DNA of 33,382 nucleotides from a virus. This document shows positions 28,801-33,382 of the stretch, in pieces. The notes beneath the pieces were generated by a model. The model worked only from the letters and a program-made list of their open reading frames with translations, was not told where the DNA came from and searched no databases. How positions within the stretch are numbered: position 1 is the stretch's first letter; each line of letters begins with the position of its first letter. Where the stretch lies: positions 1 through 33,382 of IMG/VR virus record IMGVR_UViG_3300020174_000033; one strand, written 5' to 3'. A program made the translations under genes and the position numbers.

Positions 28801-31791
28801 GAAGCAAGACTAAGTCCGGTACTAGGAAACGGTAAAGCAAGATCTACACATATTAGATGCAAATTTGACAGAGTAACAAAAACATATCTATTCCAAACAC
28901 TGAGCGAAATAGAAACATTTGCGACAACATTAGATCAATTAGAAATTGATTTAAAATGGCCAATGCAATTAAAAACTACACAAGTTACAGTTACTATTGA
29001 TGGTCTTGAATCGTTGCGTAGTGAATATACTTTCTCTAATGTTAAGGATACTACAAAAGGATATACAAGATACTTTGGTAGAATTTCATTTACAAATGCA
29101 CTAGATGCTAATAAAGAAGTAATTGTAACATATAATAAAGCACCTGACTTATTGCAAGCACAAGATAGAATTAATTTATATTACAATCCAAACACAGGAA
29201 TGTATGGAAATGATCTAGGACAACTTTTAGATGGAATTGATTACGGCGGAGTCGAAGTAACTAGCTTTGACTTTGGCGGCGGCTCTGGCTGGGATAGTGA
29301 CGGGTGGTTTACTTCAACATACGATACATTTGATACAACATTCGAAGATGAAATTTTCCAATTTGGAGACGACAGTACAAGAATATTAACTTTTGGATCT
29401 CCTCTAGAAGTAGGAGCAATTTATAACATCTATAGAAATGGTGTAAGAATTGATGATCCTAATTATCCAGATAATCCAACTAATCCAAATGCATTAATTG
29501 CTAGTGTTACTGGAGCAGGACAAACAGGAATTGCTATAACAGATGACGGAGATATAGTAGAAGATACTATTATTGTGTTTGACGAAGATATTATACCGTT
29601 AAGTTCGGGCGACATTTTAGTATTTAGAAAAACAACTTCCGACGGAAGTTTCTTACCAGATCCTAGATCTTATGATACTATTTTAAGCGGTGGTGACTTA
29701 CAGTTTAATACTGCAAGAGGATTTAATCCAGAAGAAATTATAGTAGACGGCGACGGATTTGTAACACCGACTACATCTAAAGGACCGGAAGAGCAAGTTC
29801 CAGGACAAATTTTAGATGCAGTTGATATTAGAGTATTCCATAGACCAGAAGCCGGCGGCAGTATTCTAACTAGTAATTCTTACAGAGCTAACGGAACTGA
29901 AATTGTATTTGAATTTGGAATTCAACCTCAAAATGATAAAGGTTTAATTGTAAAACTTGATTCTGTAATACAACCTTCAACTGTTTACGATGTAAATTAC
30001 AAAAATAAAACAGTTACATTTAAAACTGTACCTGCGAGTGGAACACTAATAAACATTGTAAGTATTAGCGGAAACGGACAAGATTTACTAGAAGAAGGTC
30101 AGTATGTTGCAGACGGAAGTACTAGTGCATTTACTACTAAAGCAAAATATTCTAAAGAATTAGATTTTTATGTAACAGTTGACGGCGGAGAAGTAGAAGC
30201 TGTACTTGTTGATGATAACGAAAAGGCGCAAATACTTTTTGGCTCTCCACCAAAAGATCAAAGTCTTGTTAGTTATTTTGTTTATAGTAAAACAGATGCG
30301 TTTAGTAAGATTGAAGTTGAAGAATTTGTAGGTGATGGAAGTACTAAGTTGTTTGATTTAACAAAAACTCCTTACAGTGCTATTCCGAATAGTCATAATG
30401 TTATTGTCAAACAAGGAAACCGTTTGTTAAATCCTGGTTATAACCAGCAATTTGATGTAACTACTGCACAAAGAGAATATTTCTTAGAAATATGGCAAAC
30501 TCCAGTTGGTAGCTTTGATGCGTCAGATGTATTATTTGTTTTAAACGGCAAAGAATTAACAATTGCAGTTGAATATAATATTAGACCTTCAAATAGTAGC
30601 GTTATCCTAGAACCAGGTATTGGCAAAGACGGCGATATTTTAGAAGCATATATTGTCACTGACGGTGATTATGCGTTCGGAAGCATCCAACAAATCAACA
30701 ATCAAAATACTTGGGTTGACAGTGGTAAAACATTACAGCTTAAAGTTGCTCCTGAGATAGGAGAAACACTAACAGTTTATACATTTAACAAGCACGATAG
30801 TATGGGATTTGAAAGAATTAATTACGATATTGTTGCAAGAGAAACATTGGTTGTTGGTACTGAAGACTATATTCAATTTAACCATATTAAAAATGGATTA
30901 ATTAAACTTAGATATCCTGCTGTAGAAGTGCAGTATGTTTGGTTAACAGTAAACGGAGTTTTACAAACACCTAGTGTTGATTATACATTAACTACAGATA
31001 AACAGTATCTAAGATATAAACAAAGTTTTGTAGACAACGATGTTGTTGAGATAATACAGTTTAGTGCTGTTGGACAGATTACACCTAAGTTTGGATTTAG
31101 TCAGTTTAAAGATATTCTTAATAGAAACATCTATAAGCGTCTAGGCGATGTTCAACCTTATAAACTTGCAGAGCCGTTATATACATTTGATAAACAAATT
31201 GTATTAGATAATGCAAATGGATTAAGTTCACCGGATAAGAATAGCAAGACTCCAGGAATTATTTTTGTTAACGGAGAACGAATTGAATATCTAATCAAGG
31301 ATGGCAATACATTAAAACAAATTCAAAGAGGTACATTAGGTACAGGAGTTCCAACAGAACACTTAATAGGTAGTGATGTATACAATGCAAATCAGATGCA
31401 AACAGCACCGTATGCTGATAAAACTATTGTTGATGAAATTGTAGCAGACGGTACATCTAGTGTGTTTGAACTTGGATTTACGCCAATAAGCATTAACGAG
31501 TTTGAAGTATTTGTAGGCGGCCGCAGACTACGTAAGAATGCAATACAGAGTTTTGATTATACACTTAATCAAGATAGTCCAGAAGCAGATGTTACATTAG
31601 CGGCAGAATTTAGTGTAGACGGTACAACACCATTCGTAAGTCTGTTAAATACACCAGCAGAAGGAATTAAAATTCAAATTGTAAGACGTCAAGGTACTCT
31701 TTGGACAGAAACACCAGGAATTACACTATTTGATTCGGAAACTTTAGTAGCACGTTTCTTTAAGGCAGAAAAGGTGGAGCTACCCAAATAA
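16828..31791 (+). CDS. Giant 4987-residue baseplate/tail structural protein (gp7 position)
   Basis: One uninterrupted frame of 14,964 bases. The N-terminus (LPRYFRT at 22-28, KFLSSTLDQLMQPG at 33-46) and its place after gp6 match the very large wedge-region structural proteins of marine T4-like phages, annotated variously as gp7 or VrlC-like; T4 gp7 has 1032 residues. Visible parts: GHDGS block followed by a conserved-looking DYRDRLLLDFERRIYDNLK (1084-1112); four carbohydrate-binding-like modules near 1510-1558, 1769-1821, 2270-2310 and 2865-2915; FG-GAP-like repeats near 2186-2265, 2995-3075 and 3128-3178; Gly-Ser-Gly-Tyr repeats near 3571, 3931 and 3970; and serial beta modules (GDGST..F) from about 4350 to the end. 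There are no membrane segments or signal peptide. It probably forms the outer baseplate wedge and may carry host-surface binding. Direct homology to T4 gp7 is not obvious to me. Confidence 0.8.
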   Translation: MAQDENGIPIDDDSKRRTADMLPRYFRTTANKKFLSSTLDQLMQPGVVQKTDGFIGRKNAKAFKTGDNYIAELAGDRRNYQLEPVALVEDTLGNTTFYRDYRDYVNASKIRNGEVDNHSLLNSQEYYAWSPHIDWDKFVNFREYYWLPAGPSSIPVYGSSTEIVSTFTVGKQDNTDNFAYTFNPDVPTSNPTLTLYRGQTYTFDINTVDMPLSIRTSRSVKDDSNLYNVGVSQQSVETGQFTFVVDLESPDYLYYTNDNDIEASGLIIIKNIIDATEINITAEILGKKTYTMQNGYELSNGMRVNFYGKVTPEIYATGTWYVEGVGNSIKLISESDLVITADYLLDQGVEYDMQGFADLPFDEAISYATLKDYIVINRAAKDRNQWSRYNKWTHKTVIETTALINNVPAELDQTYRATRPIIEFEPGLKLFNYGTEAKGAVDLVDTVTTDVFSDIEGQVGYFVDGIELVNGMRVLFTADPDSLVSGKIYEVKFISHNGSRQITLIETTDTTPLENETVLVKSGEKFKGKVFYYTGTVWKQAQDKTSVNQQPLFDLYNDQGIALSTLDGSSFAGNKIFSYKVGTGTNDTELGFPLSYRTIENSGDIVFDFNLLSDTYQYDVLTDVFNVSTDTGLLRKYTDRTTYSSLSGWTKAATKSVQPVIQQPTVDTRTNNFIIDVYDNSATIADLEIKVYVNNNRKKENTDYLIDRFNGYCYINFNNDLTVGDKLVIKTYTKTPKNTRGYYEFPTNLEKNPLNENVESFTLGEVLDHVGSIVDNAKDFNGIFPGSSNLKDLGDVTPLGLRFVQHSGPINLALYNITNKDFDAIRAIRYSGLEYIKFKREFLRVANELGFEGETKVHVDKILQSITEVQTNKDPFYFSDMVPFGSDTLTRHVIEDQSQTVFSLKRGIDFTKLNQYAVLPYFNGSLLVKDRDYTITVDGFLTLNITVTNNDILDVYEFESTDGCWVPPTPTKLGLYPKYTPEIFLDDTYINVVTEVTGPYKVYGRDETTTQSFKGKVGWFYPLFTSEADAIDYDTANGGAGVAHDHVFAGCNQLFFMPSSSANHATIDINSFESWPGAQPMLQGHDGSLWKCYGDYRDRLLLDFERRIYDNLKQQYNENVFDIADFVETRTRKTGFTRYGTARTLISEFNRWLETVGTPDYSANTRFDRTNGFTFSYNKWADVENNSLPGFWRAIYKDFYNTDRPHSHPWEILGLTEKPDWFDTEYGTAPYTRNNLLLWKDMASGIVRAPNEKIVYRNKFKNTLISKYIPTDDQGNLLPPNLSGIALSGLDSSYSDGYVFGDEGPVETAWRRSSHYPFALMASWAINNPAQFFGIAFDVSRIKRNGAGELVYTETSKRIRLDKLKFPNSASDSSRVFTAGIINYIQGYLAQNETLKFSTYQQELTSLQNKLASKIGGFTQKSKFRLILDARTPTNEGNVFVPDENYKIQLTKSIPINVYSYSGMIIEIVPQGYIIRGYDRDLPIFKTYSVIRKNNDRLVRVGGVSESFLNWDTGKFYEVGQIVENNNVYYRVKIGHTSGTSFNLDNFQKLAELPEEGGAQAFFSKNFDTREVVEIPYGTLVSDIQGVVDIILGYQKFLDSNGFKFELFNQNIEEIENWTLSAKEFMFWTTQNWDTGTVITLSPSARQVMFEEAYTVVDDIYNNFYDYSLLKADGKRLLADFATTERDTTNSFGIYVKNTEDGIFHLKVPVVQHEHAVIIDNKTVFNDVIYNRAQGYRQERIKVKGYRSDEWNGSYNIPGFIFDDAKIEDWASWQDYSIGALVKYKQYYYVAKVNVVGTETFNERSFVRLNEKPEQKLLPNWDYKAKQFTDFYDLDSDNFDTEQQRLAQHLIGYQKRRYLENIINDDVSQYKFFQGAIQDKGTKNVLTKLFDKLGSANKDSLEFFEEWAVRIGRYGATTGDDQFDIVFDEARYRMEPQTVELVNEIDPQDTSLVYRLTRNNVYVKSQNYDHKPFPVKYFNDDNSYTKTAGYVNTNDVKLSLLNYDDILDQSISAINTGEFVWTANNKSQQTWSVYKHATTDYVIKSVTATSNGTFTITLNRKTNFIVGDIIGVVDTNETTDGFYKIAEINLNKITLSTTGESTELDDIKGYVTYFKPVRLSRLSDANAIIDAPTTFSLSGDTSITDTIWVDDDDTGKWIVLKNKQVYELKPDIKNVTAGLLDSTDKDFGSDISVTENNNTIAVSAPKDLNGSVYVFARPSDNTEFGLRQQIDEFTGIFESGGGFGSSVSISPDGEYLAIGSPNASNVKSKFRGDYKNTVAYNINDIVLYRSQLWKSRKVQDADSIQQFLSHASNQQSKIDEYDSDDQSYPDVEYMVRGNYTINDAPADHILIRAQTEQFEGTKPGDVLELKWNRYTTTTSAGIAPFNGDSVLNETFINGSHEIVHKVEAIVHIQSALSIPESGSDITTDTAKATIAYRYVNDENQMTIYLNNLNGAFLDTGSIYQNGVLVGDYERQLKITDNYHAGWWHINVGSEFSTTELVETNANLVVTDIKLENEIRSNSLFTNILDIKRLANTTTPTFPSEFGILSHRQGQTGTVIIDGRWWFRTSTQHYTDTSVNDEVSFWLNQIRVNGNVQDPQPVLGLSFDYLNNSIHTVADKWNGWLEVRLTNFDLSGNPFIPSIGTQLIDSATGETAEVAWIERAFGVAKIYLKNKSGQWAFGSDYGQNSTAQFVENDSTLRTIGPINSCHLENDISGGLIVIDTNTNIPVPPNQTYLRDLEYWHYSSNTIDGILETAETPSSLNLDWTRVYNIPVTTSGYESGNDSEGTFAIYKKTGSIYQLVNYYTVPNSDNFRKLGASCKFVQKSSTSYRLFVLAKGNNTEENQGRIYFFDKNETEDWNLGIEPLYRGMHSVNATYFDGEYVRFGDSIYEAKTNITPGAFNLAEWAEINSGVDLLGYVPNDTNYSITESTLEQQFLEEIGEEFDTSSLGEVLVLTARYTNPDDSSVPNRKVVVYKLVNDQYVYSQLLEPFNLSENYGSSIAVSNDGKKIAVGAPYNSDISLNGGAVYVYILKDGVYTFTQTLRPKDLTDNTQFGFKLDFDGNTLAITSKGGDIIKYTTFDVELTTFDGDATKLNTVDNDSGLVSIYETINDTLLYGQDFSYDRDTENFGNIIKVKNNHIYLGLPDQTVTTNNTVDKGVVAEFRKPLNSTSWSIVTSPVLPADLSKFKGVYLYNKTNNAQVAYLDYIDPIQGKIAGVAEQEISFKTSYDPARYTISTATGVTPQPLDYTSTKWVGKLWWDIDSARFINHHQGDITESTANFNKLYPGTTVDVYEWVESKLRPSEWDTQSETEAGLAKGISGTSKYGDSAYSVRRKYNSASQTFTTYYYYWVKNKATIPAIETRKLSALSVSRIISNPENSNIKFVAILSNNRFAIYNCESLIKDKDIAISFNWWTIDNQQQNTHIQYQLISDGLETSRPNSTIEQKWIDSLVGFDTNDRPVPDINLPIKQKYGSLNEPRQSWFINKTEARKQFVERANKILANNLIVDEFDLTKLTDSDPLPTIATGIFDTTSDSYAELRFVSIAKVRPATLQLEIENGVIINVLITDPGQGYINPPTYIITDTLGSEGELEFTLNANGGINSVRIINSGKNYTNNVKISIRKFAVLVKSDESINGKWSVYQYVLGEWQRVLTQSYDVNLYWKYKDWYDTGYNQFTLINYTLEGSYQIYGLADNIGDVIKISNVGSGGWLLLEKIANEDTVDYSVNYKTIGRESGTIELLDSLYDVTSDNVAYDGASFDKIFYDTEPVAEFRKIITILRDNIFIDQLQLHWNEMFFAGLRYVFSEQPNVDWAFKTSFVKAKHNIGELEQKVTFQNDNLSSYEDYVEEMKPYKTKIREYISSYEKIDPANNVVTDFDLAPVYNEQEGRIIPQSVQVVNNEIIAGVANTTTYPSKHWLDNVGFELTQINIADAGSGYTSAPKLVISGGGGTGATAQAFVGNGQITSVLVTNSGSGYLSQPTIDIIGSLEDGGTEARLSPVLGNGKARSTHIRCKFDRVTKTYLFQTLSEIETFATTLDQLEIDLKWPMQLKTTQVTVTIDGLESLRSEYTFSNVKDTTKGYTRYFGRISFTNALDANKEVIVTYNKAPDLLQAQDRINLYYNPNTGMYGNDLGQLLDGIDYGGVEVTSFDFGGGSGWDSDGWFTSTYDTFDTTFEDEIFQFGDDSTRILTFGSPLEVGAIYNIYRNGVRIDDPNYPDNPTNPNALIASVTGAGQTGIAITDDGDIVEDTIIVFDEDIIPLSSGDILVFRKTTSDGSFLPDPRSYDTILSGGDLQFNTARGFNPEEIIVDGDGFVTPTTSKGPEEQVPGQILDAVDIRVFHRPEAGGSILTSNSYRANGTEIVFEFGIQPQNDKGLIVKLDSVIQPSTVYDVNYKNKTVTFKTVPASGTLINIVSISGNGQDLLEEGQYVADGSTSAFTTKAKYSKELDFYVTVDGGEVEAVLVDDNEKAQILFGSPPKDQSLVSYFVYSKTDAFSKIEVEEFVGDGSTKLFDLTKTPYSAIPNSHNVIVKQGNRLLNPGYNQQFDVTTAQREYFLEIWQTPVGSFDASDVLFVLNGKELTIAVEYNIRPSNSSVILEPGIGKDGDILEAYIVTDGDYAFGSIQQINNQNTWVDSGKTLQLKVAPEIGETLTVYTFNKHDSMGFERINYDIVARETLVVGTEDYIQFNHIKNGLIKLRYPAVEVQYVWLTVNGVLQTPSVDYTLTTDKQYLRYKQSFVDNDVVEIIQFSAVGQITPKFGFSQFKDILNRNIYKRLGDVQPYKLAEPLYTFDKQIVLDNANGLSSPDKNSKTPGIIFVNGERIEYLIKDGNTLKQIQRGTLGTGVPTEHLIGSDVYNANQMQTAPYADKTIVDEIVADGTSSVFELGFTPISINEFEVFVGGRRLRKNAIQSFDYTLNQDSPEADVTLAAEFSVDGTTPFVSLLNTPAEGIKIQIVRRQGTLWTETPGITLFDSETLVARFFKAEKVELPK

Positions 31792-31800
31792 ATACAGTAT
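31787..31800 (+). promoter_or_regulatory. Probable late promoter before the 203-residue gene
   Basis: AATAAATACAGTAT overlaps the stop of the giant gene (TAA at 31789-31791) and resembles the gp6 promoter AATAAATACTGTA. AGGAAAAAGG follows as leader and ribosome site before the ATG at 31812. It would start a separate late transcript for the last structural genes. Confidence 0.6.
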
Positions 31801-31811
31801 AGGAAAAAGGT

Positions 31812-32423
31812 ATGATGGATAACATAAAAGAAGAAAACGGAGTTATGCTCCAAGGACACATTAAAATTTCTAATCCAGAAACGGGCGAAGTTATTGTAGA
31901 TAAACGTAATGCAATACATTACGAGAACATGAGTATCTCACTTGCAGAAAGTTTAGCTAACGCAGGACAAGGCTTTATATATCAAATGGCATTTGGTAAT
32001 GGAGGCACAAGCATTGACCCAACTGGAATTATTACATACCTTACACCTAACAGTACGGGTACTAATGCTAGTCTTTATAACCAAACATTTATTAAAGTAG
32101 TTGACGATAGAAGTGTAAACAACACCGACCCTGCTCGTAACAAAATTGAATCAAGACACGTTAGTGGTACAAATTATACAGATATTCTTGTAACTTGTTT
32201 ACTTGACTATGGTGAACCAAGTGGCCAAGATGCTGTAGACAACGCTACTAATGCAGATAGTTTATATGTATTTGACGAATTAGGATTAGTAAGTTATAGT
32301 CCTTCAGGTCAAGGTAGACTATTAACACATGTTATTTTCCACCCAGTACAAAAAAGTTTGAATAGACTTATTCAAATCGATTACACTGTGCGTGTACAAA
32401 GTTTATCGGGGTTTAATGAATAA
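31812..32423 (+). CDS. Conserved-type virion structural protein of unknown function
   Basis: A 203-residue soluble protein with no signal peptide or membrane segment. The N-terminal part reads as a small beta domain (GVMLQGHIKISNPETGEVIV, then DKRNAIHYENMSISLAESL), the middle has GFIYQMAFGNGGTSID, and the end IQIDYTVRVQS; I recall similar proteins beside the wedge genes in marine T4-like phages, where they are labelled as structural. Position alone would allow gp8-like, but T4 gp8 is longer (334) and I see no clear match. A second ATG is directly behind the first (31815), so the start could be one codon later. It has its own late-type promoter and its stop overlaps the next start (TAATG). Confidence 0.75.
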   Translation: MMDNIKEENGVMLQGHIKISNPETGEVIVDKRNAIHYENMSISLAESLANAGQGFIYQMAFGNGGTSIDPTGIITYLTPNSTGTNASLYNQTFIKVVDDRSVNNTDPARNKIESRHVSGTNYTDILVTCLLDYGEPSGQDAVDNATNADSLYVFDELGLVSYSPSGQGRLLTHVIFHPVQKSLNRLIQIDYTVRVQSLSGFNE

Positions 32424-33382
32424 TGGCATATACAATTAACTATTCAGACAGCAACAAAGGTACTATTTCAATTGAAGATAGTACAATTAATCAGCAAACT
32501 AGTTTAGATCTTCCAGGACGTAATACAACTAGCTACGGTTCTGTTATTTCAGAAAACTTTTTAAAACTACTAGAAAACTTTGCAAATGCAAACGAGCCAA
32601 GAAGTCCAATTCAAGGACAGCTATGGTACGACACTTCAGTGGGTATTGATACCCTTAAAATTTATGATGGTACTGGATGGGTTAATGCAAGTGGTTTGAA
32701 AAAAGGAAATACTGCTCCAGATGTTGCAAATGCATTAACTGGCGACTTATGGTCAGATACTGATAACAATCAGCTTTACATTTTTACAGGTTCAGGATGG
32801 ACACTAGTTGGACCAGAATATAGTGACGGTTTGCTAACAGGTGCAAAGCCAGTAGTAGTAACGGGTAAAGACGAAGTACTATATACCATCTTGCAAATTG
32901 AAGTAGCAGGACAACCTGTAGCAATTTACAGTACTAAAACATTCCAGCCAAAGAGTACAATTGCAGGATTTACAATTATTCAACCAGGACTTAATCTTTC
33001 AACTGCAAATATTGGTGGTAGCGGTATTAGCAAATATTTAGGTACAAGTGAAAAAGCTGAAAATCTTATTGTAAGCGGTGAAATAGTTAGTGCTACTAAA
33101 TTTTTAAGAAGTGACAAAACAAGTACTTCCGATCAACAGATTATTATTAGTAACAACAAAGGACTACAAGTTGGACAAACTGCAAGTGTAACATTCGACG
33201 TTCAAGGAACTTCAGGCGTTATTACTAACTTAACCTCAGGAGCACCAATTGACTTTAAAGTTAATAACTTAGGATTGCAAAAAAACGTAATTAGAATTGA
33301 CTCTACAGAAAAAGTAGGTATTAACACATTAAGTCCAGCAGAAGCATTAGACGTATTAGGCTCAATTCAAACAAGCGCAAAC
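32423..33382 (+). CDS. Tail-fibre-like structural protein, cut by the window end
   Basis: The frame opens with ATG at 32423, inside the stop of the previous gene, and stays open for 320 codons to the last base, so the true length is unknown. The N-terminus has LDLPGRNTTSYGSVISENFL, then ENFANANEPRSPIQGQLWYD near residue 53 and repeats of the type GDLWSDTDNNQLYIFTGSGW, which look like short beta modules. Near the cut end the motif VGINTLSPAEALDVLGSIQT is typical of phage fibre and collar proteins before a C-terminal region, often one with a self-cleaving chaperone. It could be a short tail fibre or baseplate-attached adhesin; T4 gp10-gp12 are the positional counterparts. Exact identity is uncertain. 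Confidence 0.75.
   Translation, partial: MAYTINYSDSNKGTISIEDSTINQQTSLDLPGRNTTSYGSVISENFLKLLENFANANEPRSPIQGQLWYDTSVGIDTLKIYDGTGWVNASGLKKGNTAPDVANALTGDLWSDTDNNQLYIFTGSGWTLVGPEYSDGLLTGAKPVVVTGKDEVLYTILQIEVAGQPVAIYSTKTFQPKSTIAGFTIIQPGLNLSTANIGGSGISKYLGTSEKAENLIVSGEIVSATKFLRSDKTSTSDQQIIISNNKGLQVGQTASVTFDVQGTSGVITNLTSGAPIDFKVNNLGLQKNVIRIDSTEKVGINTLSPAEALDVLGSIQTSAN

Noticed and set aside
1-33382. CRISPR array, insertion sequence, integrase or lysogeny genes
   Set aside because: No regularly spaced repeats, transposase, integrase or repressor-like frames were found; the content is that of a lytic phage.

Overview
The window is a stretch of a strictly lytic, T4-like (myovirus-type) phage genome. The evidence is a set of recognisable T4-type genes: the recombination nuclease pair gp46/gp47, the late sigma factor gp55, and the baseplate genes gp48 (or gp54), gp53, gp5, gp25 and gp6. 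These are followed by a giant structural gene in the place where marine T4-like phages carry gp7-type wedge proteins. The AT-rich, dense gene packing and the style of the baseplate proteins are closest to marine T4-like phages (cyanophage or pelagiphage type). The window has no host marker, such as photosynthesis genes or tRNAs, so the host is left open.

Layout. Bases 1-106 are probably the 3' end of a rightward gene that stops in front of a hairpin terminator. Bases 107-598 hold no convincing gene, but they have several hairpins and a higher GC content than the rest. Bases 599-4937 form a leftward block: a SegE-like GIY-YIG endonuclease, a 65-residue basic protein, gp46, gp47 and gp55. Two near-consensus sigma70-type promoters drive gp47 and gp55, as expected for early/middle genes read by host RNA polymerase. 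From 5019 to the right edge everything is rightward and structural: gp48-like, gp53-like, a 1028-residue hub-like protein, a gp5-like spike, a PAAR tip protein, gp25, gp6, a 4987-residue giant protein, a 203-residue structural protein, and a fibre-like protein that runs off the window.

How the parts work together. gp46/gp47 process DNA ends for recombination-dependent replication. gp55 should reprogram host polymerase to late promoters. The motif TAAATA(C/A) lies upstream of the gp48-like, gp6 and 203-residue genes, and just before the gp25 start, so both the sigma factor and its likely targets are visible here. Many structural genes are coupled by TAATG stop/start overlaps, so they are probably translated as one polycistronic unit.

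The most interesting feature is the cell-puncturing device. The gp5-like spike carries a C-terminal GH19 glycan hydrolase rather than the central T4 lysozyme domain. The next gene fuses a PAAR spike tip to an M15-type peptidoglycan peptidase. One tail tip would then cut both the glycan strands and the peptide stems of the host wall. The second is the 4987-residue protein (about 45% of the window), which appears to contain FG-GAP-like propeller repeats and several carbohydrate-binding-like modules within a baseplate protein.
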